64,000 nucleotides of DNA from Limnohabitans sp. Rim28. Its GTDB lineage: Bacteria; Pseudomonadota; Gammaproteobacteria; Burkholderiales; Burkholderiaceae_C. Shown here in pieces: positions 44,584 to 55,252 of this stretch (positions within the stretch are counted from its first letter, which is position 1; the number at the start of each line of letters is the position of its first letter). Below the pieces are notes generated by a model. It saw nothing but the letters and a program-made list of their open reading frames with translations. It had not been told where the DNA came from and did not search any database. Location of the stretch: positions 124,001-188,000 of the forward strand of contig NZ_ALKN02000001.1 in assembly GCF_000293865.2 (NCBI RefSeq). The letters run 5' to 3'. The position numbers and the translations under genes are program-made.

Positions 44584-45483
44584 TTACTTTCGCGAAGGTG
44601 CGCTGGAAGGTGTGCCCCGCATGCCTTTGAAGAACTCTGAACTGCCGGGGTCCAGAACCATGACATCGCCTTTGCTGTTGAAGCTGGATTTGTAAGCTTC
44701 CAAGCTTCGGTAAAACTGCGCAAATTGCGGGTCGCGCCCAAAAGATTCGGCGTACAAACGAGCAGCCATGGCATCTCCCTCACCTTTGATCTTTTGAGCA
44801 TCACGGTAAGCATTGGCCACCGTGACTTCACGCTGCCGGTCTGCATCCGCACGAATTTTTTCACCCTCAGCAGCACCCGTAGAGCGCAACTCATTGGCGA
44901 CACGCTTTCGCTCTGCTTCCATCCGACGATAAACCGATTCAGTGATAGTGTCGACGTAGTCTGCACGCGTGATTCGAACGTCCACCACATCAACGCCCCA
45001 AGGCTTGGCACCTCGGACAACCGCCAAAACATCTTCCTTGACGTCGTCCATCAGCTCTTCACGCTTGAGAGACAGCAAATCTTTGACCGTGCGTTTGTTG
45101 ATTTGTTCTTGGAAAGCGTTACGAACCACACGGTTGAGTTGGCTGGTACCCGACTTTTCATCCAAACCCACGTTTCGAATGTAGGCTTGGGGGTCGGTGA
45201 TGCGCCAACGGACATACCAGTCGATGACCACGCGTTGCTTTTCAGCGGTGAGCATGGGTTCATTGTCAGGGCTGTCCAGGGTGAGCAAACGCTTGTCAAT
45301 GTAGTTCACATTTTGCAGAGGCGGAGGCAATTTGAAGTGCAAACCCGGCTCAGTGATCACTTCTTTGATCTGACCCAAGGCGTAAACAACGCCAAATTGG
45401 CGTTGATCCACCACGAAAAGCGTTGAACTCAAGAGCGCAAACAAAACAAGAGCGCTGGAAATCCACAATCCGATGCGATTCAT
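44584..45483 (-). CDS. hflC: Protease modulator HflC
   Basis: 299 residues: an N-terminal TM helix (about 4-25) and an SPFH/band 7 domain (RQFGVVYALGQIKEVITEPGL). With HflK it forms the periplasm-facing cage around FtsH and modulates its proteolysis. The C-terminal helix carries RKRVANELRSTGAAEGEKIR. It follows hflK by 11 bases. Confidence 0.95.
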   Translation of the reverse strand: MNRIGLWISSALVLFALLSSTLFVVDQRQFGVVYALGQIKEVITEPGLHFKLPPPLQNVNYIDKRLLTLDSPDNEPMLTAEKQRVVIDWYVRWRITDPQAYIRNVGLDEKSGTSQLNRVVRNAFQEQINKRTVKDLLSLKREELMDDVKEDVLAVVRGAKPWGVDVVDVRITRADYVDTITESVYRRMEAERKRVANELRSTGAAEGEKIRADADRQREVTVANAYRDAQKIKGEGDAMAARLYAESFGRDPQFAQFYRSLEAYKSSFNSKGDVMVLDPGSSEFFKGMRGTPSSAPSRK

Positions 45484-45494
45484 TTTCTTAGTCC

Positions 45495-46814
45495 TTATCG
45501 TGGATCGCGGTCGCGCGAACGTTGTGTATCCCTGGAGCGAGTTTCGGCTGAAACAGCGTTGGAATTGACGCCAGACGCAGGCGCAATGTCCATGACCGGG
45601 GGCGTCACCTGAGACACCTGCTGCATGATTTTGTCAAGCGGCAGATACAACAGGTTGGAGCCCTGCTTGCTGTCCACCAAAACTTTGGTCACGTTGCTGT
45701 AGATCTGCTGCATGGTGTCTGTGTACATGCGATCGCGCATGACTTGTGGCGATTTTTGGTACTCAGGCAAGATGGTTTTAAAACGCTGCGCATCACCCTC
45801 TGCTTGGGCCACGATGCGTTCGCGGTAAGCGTCAGCCTCTTCTTTCAAGCGAGAGGCCGCGCCCACGGCGCGAGGCACAACATCATTGGCATACGCCTGC
45901 GCTTCATTTTTGGCGCGTTCCCGCTCTTGGCCGGCTTTCAAGACATCGTCAAATGCAGACTGAACTTGCTCGGGTGGACGAACACCACCTTGTTGCAGAT
46001 TGATGCCCACCACTTCAATGCCGACCTTGTACAGGTCCAGAATGGTCTGCATCTTTTCCCGCACGCGGGGGGCGATCTGGTCACGTTCCTCAGCCAAAGC
46101 CGAGTCCATTCTCATCTTGCCAACCACCTCACGCACAGCGGTTTCTGCGGACTGGATAACCGCTTGGGTTGGGTCACGGCTTTCGAAGAGGTAGGCGCGC
46201 GCATCGTTCAAGCGGTATTGAACGGCAAACTTGATTTCGACAATGTTCTCGTCTTCGGTGAGCATGGCCGACTCTCGCAGGCCAGTGGCCTTGATGATGT
46301 TGTCACGACCAATGTCAACCGACCGGATTTGGGTCACGAAAACCAACTCGTGACGCTGAACCGGGTAAGGCATGCGCCAATTGAAACCCGCGCTGACGGT
46401 GGAGTGGTACTTGCCAAACTGTGTGATCACAGCCTGCTGACCTTCTTGCACAATGAAAAAGCCCGTGGCCAACCAAACCAACAAGGCCCCACCCAAAATC
46501 ACCCCAATGCCCAAATTTTTGATGAAGGCCGGAATTTCAGGTCCGCCTGAACCTCCGCCCGAACCGCTTGGGCCTGGAGGACGCTGCGGGCCGCCTTTAC
46601 CGCCAAAAATCTGGCCCAGCTTGCGATTGAAATCGCGCCACAACTCATCCAAATCAGGTGGGCCGCCTTGCTGCTGAGGATTGCGCCCGGGTGGCTGCTG
46701 CCATGCGTCAGGCTTGGGGCCCGGAGGTGGCACATCGTTGTTGGGTTTGGCGCCCGAATCGTTGGATGACTTGTCGTCGTCACGGCCCCAACGCGGATCG
46801 TTCAGATTGAACAT
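45495..46814 (-). CDS. hflK: FtsH protease modulator HflK
   Basis: 439 residues: a Pro/Gly-rich cytoplasmic N terminus (1-95), a TM helix at 101-122 and a band 7 domain beginning QEGQQAVITQFGKYH. The partner of HflC. The start at 46814 gives MFNLNDPRWGRDDD, the usual HflK opening; the frame is open upstream but lacks homology. The gene follows hflX by 113 bases. Confidence 0.95.
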   Translation of the reverse strand: MFNLNDPRWGRDDDKSSNDSGAKPNNDVPPPGPKPDAWQQPPGRNPQQQGGPPDLDELWRDFNRKLGQIFGGKGGPQRPPGPSGSGGGSGGPEIPAFIKNLGIGVILGGALLVWLATGFFIVQEGQQAVITQFGKYHSTVSAGFNWRMPYPVQRHELVFVTQIRSVDIGRDNIIKATGLRESAMLTEDENIVEIKFAVQYRLNDARAYLFESRDPTQAVIQSAETAVREVVGKMRMDSALAEERDQIAPRVREKMQTILDLYKVGIEVVGINLQQGGVRPPEQVQSAFDDVLKAGQERERAKNEAQAYANDVVPRAVGAASRLKEEADAYRERIVAQAEGDAQRFKTILPEYQKSPQVMRDRMYTDTMQQIYSNVTKVLVDSKQGSNLLYLPLDKIMQQVSQVTPPVMDIAPASGVNSNAVSAETRSRDTQRSRDRDPR

Positions 46815-46927
46815 GCCTCGAATCTTTGCAGGCAGCAAGGACCATCGAAGGGGGGGAAGGTGAAAATTCATGGTGGTCAGTCTTTGTCAATTTGACGAAA
46901 CGGTATTGTGCCGAAAATGAAGGCCTC

Positions 46928-48106
46928 TCAAGGCATGTCACCTTCATATTCCCGGTCAATGTCACGGGGATCAGTTTCTGGTACGAGCACGACGGGCAGA
47001 GCAGTTTTGACGATGTCTGACAGCACTGTCCTTAAGACGGACAAGCCCAAACCACTTTGCGCACTTAAAAACACACGAGGAACAGGATTACCGTCCAACT
47101 CGTACTGGTCTTGCATATGTAGGGGGTAGTTGGAGCCGTCCAATGCGTCAATTTTATTGAATACCAACAATTGAGGCACTTGATCTGAGCCAATCTCCAA
47201 CAGAACTTTTTGAACTTCGGCCATTTGCTCGGGAAAATCTGAGTTTGAGGCATCCACCACATGAATCAAGAGGTCGGCATCGGTCGCTTCTTGCAAAGTC
47301 GCTTGAAAAGCCTCCACCAAGCCATGCGGTAAATCACGGATGAAGCCCACCGTGTCTGACAAGGAAACCGAGCGCCCTGCTTCACCCAAATAAAGCTGCC
47401 GAGTGGTGGTGTCCAGCGTTGCAAAGAGTTGGTCGGCGGCATAAGCCCTGGCTTTGACCAAAGCATTGAACAGCGTGGATTTACCGGCGTTGGTATAGCC
47501 CACCAAGGAAATATTGAAGGTATCCCGCCGATCACGTTGCCGGCGCTGCGTATGGCGTTGGCGTTTGACCTTGATCAAGCGCTCCTTGATGCGTTTGATC
47601 GAGTCTTGAATCATCCGCTTGTCCAGTTCGATCTGAGTCTCACCAGGACCTCCGCGCATGCCAATGCCGCCGCTTTGGCGTTCCAAGTGAGACCAACGCC
47701 GGACCAAACGTGTACTCAGGTACTGCTGACGGGCCAATTCAACTTGCAACTTGCCTTCATGGCTGCGGGCCCGCTGCCCGAAAATTTCCAGAATCAACAA
47801 AGTACGGTCATTGACCGGCAAACCGATGTGTCGTTCTAGGTTGCGTTGCTGCGCAGGACTGAGGGCTTGGTCAAAAAGGACCTCGACCGCCCCATGCAGC
47901 AAAGCCAAGGCTTTGATTTCATCCGCTTTGCCAGTGCCGACAAAAAGGGCCGCATCTGGGGCTTTTCGTTTGCAAGTCAAACGTGCAACGGGGTGCAGCC
48001 CGGCTGTTTTAGCGAGCAAACCCAATTCAACCAAATCGGCATCAAAGTGAGGCAAGCCAAAATCAACACCGATCAAAAGCGTCGGTGCTGTTTTTTTCAT
48101 GGACAT
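46928..48106 (-). CDS. hflX: Ribosome-splitting GTPase HflX
   Basis: 392 residues. An N-terminal HflX domain with QRNLERHIGLPVNDRT and GPGETQIELDKR, a helical linker rich in Arg/Lys, then a GTPase domain with G1 GYTNAGKST near residue 202, DTVGFIRDLPH and FNKIDALD. It rescues heat-stalled ribosomes by splitting them. The start is the ATG at 48106, or 48100 two codons later. It follows hfq by 60 bases. Confidence 0.95.
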   Translation of the reverse strand: MSMKKTAPTLLIGVDFGLPHFDADLVELGLLAKTAGLHPVARLTCKRKAPDAALFVGTGKADEIKALALLHGAVEVLFDQALSPAQQRNLERHIGLPVNDRTLLILEIFGQRARSHEGKLQVELARQQYLSTRLVRRWSHLERQSGGIGMRGGPGETQIELDKRMIQDSIKRIKERLIKVKRQRHTQRRQRDRRDTFNISLVGYTNAGKSTLFNALVKARAYAADQLFATLDTTTRQLYLGEAGRSVSLSDTVGFIRDLPHGLVEAFQATLQEATDADLLIHVVDASNSDFPEQMAEVQKVLLEIGSDQVPQLLVFNKIDALDGSNYPLHMQDQYELDGNPVPRVFLSAQSGLGLSVLRTVLSDIVKTALPVVLVPETDPRDIDREYEGDMP

Positions 48107-48166
48107 TTCAGACAAATTCAGCAGCCTTTGGTGGCCAGAGGAACCACCAAACCACAAGGGGCATGA

Positions 48167-48412
48167 TCAGGCTGTGATTTCGCCAGTTTCAGGCGTGCTG
48201 AAAGTGACAGAGCGACCAGGAACGATGGTCGAAATAGCGTGTTTGTAGACCATCTGGGTGACCGTGTTTCGCAGCAAAACGACGTACTGGTCGAAGGACT
48301 CAATTTGACCTTGCAGCTTGATGCCATTGACCAAGTAAATGGACACGGGCACATGCTCTTTGCGCAGTGCATTCAAGAAGGGGTCTTGCAAAAGTTGGCC
48401 TTTGTTGCTCAC
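48167..48412 (-). CDS. hfq: RNA chaperone Hfq
   Basis: 81 residues from a GTG start at 48412, which has GGAG six bases upstream. It shows the Sm1 region ([20 protein letters not shown], proximal-face Gln and Asp) and the Sm2 motif YKHAIST. The hexamer pairs small RNAs with mRNAs. The C-terminal tail is short, as is usual in betaproteobacteria. An ATG-based frame upstream has no homology. Confidence 0.96.
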   Translation of the reverse strand: MSNKGQLLQDPFLNALRKEHVPVSIYLVNGIKLQGQIESFDQYVVLLRNTVTQMVYKHAISTIVPGRSVTFSTPETGEITA

Positions 48413-48500
48413 GATATTCTCCGTGTTCAGAAGTTTGAAAGACTTGACCTTACCACAGGGCATGGGGTGCCCCGCTGGGATGAAGTGATGCCCTCGTCCC

Positions 48501-49841
48501 TCAACTGGATTCCTTGTCCGCAAAGGGGTTGGTGGAGGTTTTCATCTCGATCCGCAGAGGCGTTCCAGAAAGATTGAAGGCCTTTCGAAAGCGCCCTTCC
48601 AGAAACCGTTTGTAAGTGTCGGTGACGTGCTCCAGCGAATTGCCATGAACCACAATCACCGGAGGATTCATCCCCCCTTGATGGGCATAACGCAGCTTAG
48701 GACGAAACATACCACCGCGCTGTGGACTTTGGAACTGAACCGCCTCCAGCAACAAGCGCGTCAAAATGGGCGTACTCATCTTGCACATGGCCGCCTTATG
48801 GGCCTGAACGATTGACGCCCAGACAGGACCCAAACCTTGGCGTTTTTTGGCCGAGACGAAGTGCATGTTCGCAAAGCTCAAAAACGGCAAGCGATTTTCG
48901 ATGGAGCGTTGTACCAATTGACGCTGGTATTCGTCGACCGCATCCCACTTGTTGACGGCCAGGACCATGGCGCGGCCACTTTCAAGGGCATAGCCCGCGA
49001 TGTGAGCGTCTTGGTCGGTCACACCCTGTTCCGCGTCCAGGAGCAACAGCACGACATTCGCCGATTCAATGGCTTGCAGGGTTTTGACCACTGAAAACTT
49101 TTCGATCGCCTCAAACACTTTGCCTTTGCGACGCAAACCGGCCGTGTCAATCAATTCAAATTTTTGACCTTGCTTTTCGAACGGGACAGAAATCGCATCG
49201 CGTGTGGTGCCGGGCATATCAAACGCCACCAAGCGTTCTTCGCCCAACCAAGTATTGATCAATGTTGACTTGCCCACGTTGGGACGACCGGCTACAGCGA
49301 GCTTGATGACCGAGGGGTCGTCTTCGGTCTCTTCCGGTTCGTCGGACAGATGCAACGATTCAAATGCCAATTCGACCAAGCCACGCGTACCTTGACCGTG
49401 AGCTGCCGAGATGGCGATCACCTCCCCCAAACCCAGCTCATAAAACTCCGTCAATTGGATGCCTTCGAGCATGCCCTCGGCTTTGTTGGCGACGAGCAAA
49501 GTCGGTTTGCCAATTTTTCGCAAGTATTTGGCGATGTCGTGGTCTTGTGCAGACAACCCGCCGCGAGCGTCAACCACAAAGATGACGATGTCAGCTTCCG
49601 CAACAGCTTGCTGCGTTTGCTTGGCCATTTCTTTGTAGATCCCTGCGCTGGCGTCGGGCTCAAAACCCCCGGTGTCGATGACGATGAATTCTTGGCGACC
49701 TTGTTTGCCATTGCCGTAGTGGCGGTCACGGGTCAGGCCCGCAAAATCGGCCACGATGGCATCCCGGCTTTTGGTCAGACGGTTAAAGAGCGTGGATTTG
49801 CCCACATTGGGGCGGCCAACAAGGGCCAAAACAGGTTTCAC
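48501..49841 (-). CDS. der: Ribosome-associated GTPase Der (EngA)
   Basis: 446 residues with two tandem G domains, each with GRPNVGKST (residue 9 and near 184), and a C-terminal KH-like domain. It acts in 50S assembly. The start is a GTG at 49841 (GTG AAA CCT). It follows bamB by 19 bases in the conserved hisS-yfgM-bamB-der block. Confidence 0.96.
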   Translation of the reverse strand: MKPVLALVGRPNVGKSTLFNRLTKSRDAIVADFAGLTRDRHYGNGKQGRQEFIVIDTGGFEPDASAGIYKEMAKQTQQAVAEADIVIFVVDARGGLSAQDHDIAKYLRKIGKPTLLVANKAEGMLEGIQLTEFYELGLGEVIAISAAHGQGTRGLVELAFESLHLSDEPEETEDDPSVIKLAVAGRPNVGKSTLINTWLGEERLVAFDMPGTTRDAISVPFEKQGQKFELIDTAGLRRKGKVFEAIEKFSVVKTLQAIESANVVLLLLDAEQGVTDQDAHIAGYALESGRAMVLAVNKWDAVDEYQRQLVQRSIENRLPFLSFANMHFVSAKKRQGLGPVWASIVQAHKAAMCKMSTPILTRLLLEAVQFQSPQRGGMFRPKLRYAHQGGMNPPVIVVHGNSLEHVTDTYKRFLEGRFRKAFNLSGTPLRIEMKTSTNPFADKESS

Positions 49842-49860
49842 TTAAAAATTTTCCGATCCA

Positions 49861-50991
49861 TCATTCAGGGCGAAATCCATGCACGCCCCCGGCACGTGTC
49901 ACCACCACCAACGTCTGACCAGACCAAATGGGCTTGCCCATGATGGCATGGCCATCTGTGGCCACGCGTTGCAAAGCTTGGCCATTTTGGGGTGACAAGA
50001 AGTGAACCCAGCCCTCTTGATCACCCACGACCACCGCATTGTTCAAAAGCAAAGGCGTGCTCAGACCTCGAAAGCGCAGCGCGTCTTGGGACCAAAGTGG
50101 GTTACCCGTACTGCGCTGCCAAGCCAGTACTTTCCCATCCGACTCGGTGCCCACCAAGAATTGTTCGTTGCCATCAAGACCTTGATGACCTTGGGCGGGA
50201 CGGGACCAAGCCATGCGACCCGTCAAACCATCCAAACAAGCGACAGCGGTTTGGAAAGCGCGAACACACAGGCCATGGCCTTGCCGGCTGGCACCGGCAA
50301 CCAAATCAACCAGACGCTCGACTTCGTTGGTACCGCGTGTCACGCCCACCAAAGTTTCCCAGCGCACAGCACCGGTCATAGGATTCAAAGAAGCCAATCG
50401 ACCACCCCATCCGACCAAGAGGTTGTCACCGATCGGCATCAACAGACCCGCCTGGCGAAGCAACAAAGGATCGCTAGGACGCTGTTGGCCCCAAAGGCGT
50501 TGTCCAGTATCGGCATCAAAGGCCGTCACGGCTCTGTCTCCGGTCAACACAAACACGCGATCGCCTGCCACCAACGGCGGGGTGTAGGACAAGGCCGGCA
50601 AAACATGCCGCCACAATACTTTGCCCGCCTCGGCAACCACCAATTCATTGGCTTGGGTCACCACGGCAAAGCGGCGGCCATCGCCACCCACTCCGGCTTG
50701 AATCGGCGCATTCAGGTTGAGGCGCCAAACATCAAGGCCATTGCGCACATCGATCAAGGCCAACTGGCCTTGTGCAGAGGCCAATGCCATCTGCTGCCCA
50801 TGCACGGAAGGCAGCAAATGCGCAAACACGGGTCCGATTTGGCTCTTCCAAACAGGTTGAACTTTGAAAGTACCACTGGTGGTTGGCAAGGGCGAAGCCT
50901 TGGGTTTTTCAGGCGCGCTGGAACAAGCACCCACAAGCAGGGCAAAGGCCACAAGCATGAGACGCGACACAACTGAAAACATGGGCTTCAT
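49861..50991 (-). CDS. bamB: Outer membrane assembly lipoprotein BamB
   Basis: 376 residues. A lipoprotein signal with lipobox VGAC (Cys23), then an eight-bladed PQQ-like beta-propeller with repeated units such as LIDVRNGLDVWR, AFDADTGQRLWG, CLDGLTGRMAWS and AWQRSTGNPLWS. It is a part of the BAM complex that inserts outer-membrane proteins. The ATG at 50991 overlaps the yfgM stop by one base (TGATG). Confidence 0.94.
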   Translation of the reverse strand: MKPMFSVVSRLMLVAFALLVGACSSAPEKPKASPLPTTSGTFKVQPVWKSQIGPVFAHLLPSVHGQQMALASAQGQLALIDVRNGLDVWRLNLNAPIQAGVGGDGRRFAVVTQANELVVAEAGKVLWRHVLPALSYTPPLVAGDRVFVLTGDRAVTAFDADTGQRLWGQQRPSDPLLLRQAGLLMPIGDNLLVGWGGRLASLNPMTGAVRWETLVGVTRGTNEVERLVDLVAGASRQGHGLCVRAFQTAVACLDGLTGRMAWSRPAQGHQGLDGNEQFLVGTESDGKVLAWQRSTGNPLWSQDALRFRGLSTPLLLNNAVVVGDQEGWVHFLSPQNGQALQRVATDGHAIMGKPIWSGQTLVVVTRAGGVHGFRPE

Positions 50992-51662
50992 CACTTGGTG
51001 TTTCCTGATGAGGCAGAGGCAAGAGGATCGACCCCTAAAGCGTTGAGTTTGGCCTCGACCAAACGGCGAAAGTCAGGGATTTCGCTCAATTCATCCCAGG
51101 CTTTTTTGTAAGCAGAAAGGGCTTCAGGCTTTTGATTCTTCGCGGACAGAACATCCCCTTTCAAGTCCGAAGCCAAACCCATCAGAGAGGGAACTACGGG
51201 TTGAGCCAATTGCGCCAAGGCCTCATCCAACGAGCCACCGTCCAGCAAAAGCGCGGCCAAACGCAGACGTGCAATGTCACGGTATGCAGGGTCAGGCGCC
51301 GCACCCACCACCCATTTCAGGGCAGCTTGAGCCTCAGCCGATTTGCCTTGGGTGCTCAAGAACTTGGCCGCCACCAAAGAGGCCTGATGGGCAAACAAGG
51401 TCCCTGGGAATTTGTCTTTGATGTCTGCAAAGCTCCGCTGGACCCGCGCCAAATCGCCAGCATTGGCCGAACGTTCCACCTCATCAAAGAGAATGGCTGC
51501 TTTGGCGGCCTGATCGCGCTGCCAGTATTGGTAGCCATTCCAAGCGGCATAAGCACCCAAAATGACGATCAAAATCCAAGAAATCAGGTTGCCGTATTTC
51601 TTCCAAAAATGCTTGATCTGGTCAAGTTGTTCTTGTTCTTCTAGGTCGAGAGCTTTGGCCAT
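50991..51662 (-). CDS. yfgM: YfgM-like membrane-anchored TPR protein
   Basis: 223 residues: a short cytoplasmic segment, one TM helix (about 26-42) and a periplasmic TPR-type domain (TQGKSAEAQAALKWVV, LSAKNQKPEALSAYKKAW). In E. coli YfgM binds PpiD at the Sec translocon. It lies between hisS and bamB as usual. Confidence 0.9.
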   Translation of the reverse strand: MAKALDLEEQEQLDQIKHFWKKYGNLISWILIVILGAYAAWNGYQYWQRDQAAKAAILFDEVERSANAGDLARVQRSFADIKDKFPGTLFAHQASLVAAKFLSTQGKSAEAQAALKWVVGAAPDPAYRDIARLRLAALLLDGGSLDEALAQLAQPVVPSLMGLASDLKGDVLSAKNQKPEALSAYKKAWDELSEIPDFRRLVEAKLNALGVDPLASASSGNTK

Positions 51663-51686
51663 GGTGTATTGACTATTCGGTAAACA

Positions 51687-53027
51687 TCAAGAGTGTGATT
51701 GTAGGGTGTGGGCCCAGTCGGCCACCGCGCCCAAAGGCTCAGTACGCTGCGCCCCTTGACCGTCGCGCAGGGATTTGACGGCCACTTGCCCCAAGGCCAA
51801 TTCTTCGGCCCCAAAAACCAAGGCATAACGGGCACCAGAACCATCTGCCTTTTTGAATTGGGTCTTCATGCTGCCCATGCCTTCGCCACTGCCGGCATGC
51901 ATTTGGGCCGACACGCCACAAGCGCGCAAGGTCTGCAGCACCTGCATGGCAACGGGCAAAGCCGCTGTTTCTGGAATGATGGCGTAAACATCAGGGGCCA
52001 AATCGGGCAAAGCCTCGCCCTGCTCCTTGATGAGTTCCAACACACGCTCAACACCCAAAGCCCAACCGACCGCGGGGGAAGGCTTGCCGCCAATTTGCTC
52101 AATCAGGTAGTCATATCGGCCGCCGCCGCAAATCGTGCCTTGCGAGCCCAGGCTGGTGGTGATGAACTCAAAGACTGTGAGGTTGTAGTAATCCATACCG
52201 CGAACCAAGCGCGGGTTGATGGTGTAGGCCACGCCATTGGCCTCCAAAATCGCCTTGACCGCGTTGAAGTGCGCCAAGGAAGCCTCGCCTAAAAAGTCAA
52301 GCAAACGGGGGGCTGCTTCGACCACGCTTTGCATGGCCGGGTTCTTGGTGTCCAAAATGCGCAAAGGGTTGCTGTGAAGGCGCCGTTTTGCCTCTTCGTC
52401 AAGGACATCGCTGTGCTTTTCAAGGTGGGCGATCAAGGCGGCGCGGTGGGCTTGGCGCTCGGCCGGCTGGCCCAGACTGTTGAGTTCCAGACGCACGTCC
52501 TTGAGACCCAACACCTTCCAAAGGTCATTGGCCAACAAAATCAGCTCGGCATCCACCTCGGCACCGCCAAACCCCAGCACCTCGGCACCGACTTGGTGAA
52601 ACTGGCGGTAACGCCCGCGCTGCGGGCGCTCATGTCGAAACATCGGCCCCATGTAATACAGGCGCTTGCCGCCTTCGTAAAGCAAATTGTGCTCAACCAC
52701 TGCACGCACCAAACCGGCGGTGCCCTCGGGCCGTAAAGTGAGTTGCTCGCCGTTCAGGCGGTCTTCAAAGGAGTACATCTCCTTTTCAACGATGTCGGTC
52801 ACTTCGCCCAGGCCACGCACGAACAAAGCGGTGGGCTCAACGATGGGCAAACGCACATTGCGGTAGGCGTAACGTGCCATCAAGGCGCGAATCTGGCCTT
52901 CCAGCCACTCCCAACGGGCTGATTCTGGTGGCAAGATGTCGTTCATACCCTTCACGCCGACCAGCTTTGGGAGCTTGGTGGCTTTGTCCGCTTTCACAGA
53001 GGCCATGTCTTTCAGCGCGTCGCTCAT
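51687..53027 (-). CDS. hisS: Histidine-tRNA ligase
   Basis: 446 residues, class II synthetase. It has motif 2 [37 protein letters not shown], the HisA motif [15 protein letters not shown] and motif 3 region [30 protein letters not shown], followed by an anticodon-binding domain. The start overlaps the ispG stop as ATGA. The N terminus is extended by about 20 residues ([13 protein letters not shown]). Confidence 0.97.
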   Translation of the reverse strand: MSDALKDMASVKADKATKLPKLVGVKGMNDILPPESARWEWLEGQIRALMARYAYRNVRLPIVEPTALFVRGLGEVTDIVEKEMYSFEDRLNGEQLTLRPEGTAGLVRAVVEHNLLYEGGKRLYYMGPMFRHERPQRGRYRQFHQVGAEVLGFGGAEVDAELILLANDLWKVLGLKDVRLELNSLGQPAERQAHRAALIAHLEKHSDVLDEEAKRRLHSNPLRILDTKNPAMQSVVEAAPRLLDFLGEASLAHFNAVKAILEANGVAYTINPRLVRGMDYYNLTVFEFITTSLGSQGTICGGGRYDYLIEQIGGKPSPAVGWALGVERVLELIKEQGEALPDLAPDVYAIIPETAALPVAMQVLQTLRACGVSAQMHAGSGEGMGSMKTQFKKADGSGARYALVFGAEELALGQVAVKSLRDGQGAQRTEPLGAVADWAHTLQSHS

Positions 53028-54313
53028 TTTTGTTCTGCAGATCCGGAACCAAAGCGGTTCTCAATGTAATTTTCAACGAGCACCTGAAACTCTTGCGCAA
53101 TGCCTTCACCGCGCAAAGTCAGGCGCTTTTCGCCATCAATGAACACCGGTGCAGCAGGCGCTTCGCCCGTGCCCGGTAGGCTGATGCCGATGTCAGCGTG
53201 CTTGCTCTCGCCTGGACCGTTCACGATACAGCCCATCACCGCCACTTTGAGGTTTTCAACCCCGGGGTAGCGCACACGCCATACGGGCATTTGGGCACGC
53301 AAAAAGTCGTCAATTTGCTTGGCCAGCTCCTGGAAAGTGCTGCTGGTGGTCCGGCCGCATCCGGGGCATGCCGTCACGCTGGGGACAAAAATACGCAAAC
53401 CCAAGGACTGCAAAATCTCAGAGGCAATCACCACCTCTTGCGTGCGGGCTTCGCCTGGCTGAGGGGTGAGCGACACGCGGATGGTGTCGCCAATGCCCTC
53501 TTGCAGCAGCACAGACAAGGCGGCAGCAGAAGCCACAGTGCCCTTGGTGCCCATGCCAGCTTCTGTCAGGCCAAGGTGCAAGACGTAGTCGGTACGGCGT
53601 CCGAGTTCGCGGTAAACAGAGATCAAATCCTGAACGCCAGACACTTTGCAAGACAACGTGATGTGGTCGCCGGATAAACCCATTTCCTCTGCGCGTTGTG
53701 CAGAAGAAATGGCCGAAGCGATCAAAGCCTCGTACATCACTTGCCGGGCTTCCCACGGCGATGCACGCTGGCTGTTCACATCCATCAGCTCAGCCAAAAG
53801 ATCTTGGTCCAGGCTACCCCAATTCACACCAATGCGAATGGGCTTGTTCCAACGCATGGCCGCTTCGATCATCTGACCGAATTGAATATCCCGCTTATCG
53901 CCCTTGCCCACGTTGCCGGGGTTGATGCGGTATTTGGACAGCGCCTCGGCGCACGCAGGGTAATCGGTCAACAGGCGGTGGCCGTTGTAATGAAAGTCAC
54001 CAATCAATGGCACGTCGATGCCCATTTTGTCGAGCTGATCGCGAATGTGCGGAACCGCCTCGGCAGCTTCTGGGGTATTGACCGTGATCCGCACCATCTC
54101 AGAGCCCGCGATCGCCAACTCTTTGACTTGGATGGCTGTTCCAATGACGTCCACAGTGTCTGTGTTGGTCATGGATTGAACCCTGACAGGTGCACCGCCG
54201 CCCACGGTGACCACTTTGGAGCCCCAAACCACCTTGGATTGACGACTGACCCGCTTAAGCGGTTTGGCAATTTCAATCGGATGAGCCGATGACGAAGTCA
54301 AAACAGAAGACAT
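53024..54313 (-). CDS. ispG: 4-hydroxy-3-methylbut-2-enyl-diphosphate synthase (GcpE)
   Basis: 429 residues. A TIM-barrel domain ([17 protein letters not shown]) and a reductase-like domain with the iron-sulfur cysteines in [13 protein letters not shown] and [15 protein letters not shown]. It makes HMBPP in the MEP isoprenoid pathway. It starts two bases after rodZ. Confidence 0.96.
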   Translation of the reverse strand: MSSVLTSSSAHPIEIAKPLKRVSRQSKVVWGSKVVTVGGGAPVRVQSMTNTDTVDVIGTAIQVKELAIAGSEMVRITVNTPEAAEAVPHIRDQLDKMGIDVPLIGDFHYNGHRLLTDYPACAEALSKYRINPGNVGKGDKRDIQFGQMIEAAMRWNKPIRIGVNWGSLDQDLLAELMDVNSQRASPWEARQVMYEALIASAISSAQRAEEMGLSGDHITLSCKVSGVQDLISVYRELGRRTDYVLHLGLTEAGMGTKGTVASAAALSVLLQEGIGDTIRVSLTPQPGEARTQEVVIASEILQSLGLRIFVPSVTACPGCGRTTSSTFQELAKQIDDFLRAQMPVWRVRYPGVENLKVAVMGCIVNGPGESKHADIGISLPGTGEAPAAPVFIDGEKRLTLRGEGIAQEFQVLVENYIENRFGSGSAEQK

Positions 54314-54315
54314 GA

Positions 54316-55248
54316 TTACTCCTTCACTTCAAACCGTGCCACGGTCACTTGCGTGTGTGGCTTCAAATCAAAGGCCTCGCCACGCAGTGTGACACTCACC
54401 GATTGAGCACGTCCCACCACCACGCGTACAGGCAGCGGACTGTCAATCTGAGTGGTCTCGCCCGCCTTCAAAAGGCCGCTCCAGACCACCGCATTTTGTG
54501 CGTCACGCAACTCAAGCCAACTTTCGGCAGAGGCCCTGAAAACCCAGGGCGCAGATTTGACCGTTGCTGCCGCCATACCGGCGGCAGGATTTTGACGGGT
54601 ATTGGCTTCTTGCTGCACAGCGGGTGGTGCAGGAACAGGTGCAAGTCCCGACGGAGGCAAGCTGACTGCCGATGGGCTCAAAGGTTCAAGGGGGGTCTGC
54701 GTCTGCGAAGACGCCACATCGGTCATCGTTCGAGCAGGCTCAACACGGCTATCTTGAGTCACTTCAACCGCTGAGTCGCTGTTCAACCACGGAAGTCTGG
54801 AGAGGTCCAACCAAGCCCATTGAAGTGGAGATGGCAACCAGACAAACGACAAGGTCAATGCCAACAGCAGCGCCCCAAGCCAAAACACCTTGGACTTGAT
54901 CGTGTTGTGAGCAGTGCCCATCCGATTCAATCGGGCTTGCGTCAGTGTTGGCTGTTGTTGAATCTGTTTCAAAGCAGCAAGCTGACTGGATGGGCGCGGT
55001 AACAAAGCCAAAACGGGGGCCGGATCAAGGTTCAACTGACGGCAAACACTGGACGCCAAACCTCGGTAGAAAACAGGTCCTTTGTCGGCATCGAAGACAT
55101 TGGCTTCAAGCGCCTCCAACTGCCGCACAGGCACCTTGAGGTTCACCGACAAAACGGCCACATGAATGCCCGCCTTGAGTCTGGCTTCACGCAGCAAAAG
55201 ACCTGCAGTCAGAATGGGGCCCGTTGGGGTATCGGCATCGTTGCTCAT
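54316..55248 (-). CDS. rodZ: Cytoskeletal protein RodZ-like, HTH plus TM plus DUF4115
   Basis: 310 residues. A helix-turn-helix domain at 14-75 ([20 protein letters not shown]), a TM helix at 121-139, a Pro/Gln/Ser-rich periplasmic linker and a C-terminal beta domain DUF4115 ([19 protein letters not shown]). RodZ ties MreB to the membrane. It follows rlmN with four bases between the genes; the pilW gene often found between them in relatives is missing. Confidence 0.9.
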   Translation of the reverse strand: MSNDADTPTGPILTAGLLLREARLKAGIHVAVLSVNLKVPVRQLEALEANVFDADKGPVFYRGLASSVCRQLNLDPAPVLALLPRPSSQLAALKQIQQQPTLTQARLNRMGTAHNTIKSKVFWLGALLLALTLSFVWLPSPLQWAWLDLSRLPWLNSDSAVEVTQDSRVEPARTMTDVASSQTQTPLEPLSPSAVSLPPSGLAPVPAPPAVQQEANTRQNPAAGMAAATVKSAPWVFRASAESWLELRDAQNAVVWSGLLKAGETTQIDSPLPVRVVVGRAQSVSVTLRGEAFDLKPHTQVTVARFEVKE

Positions 55249-55252
55249 TCAA

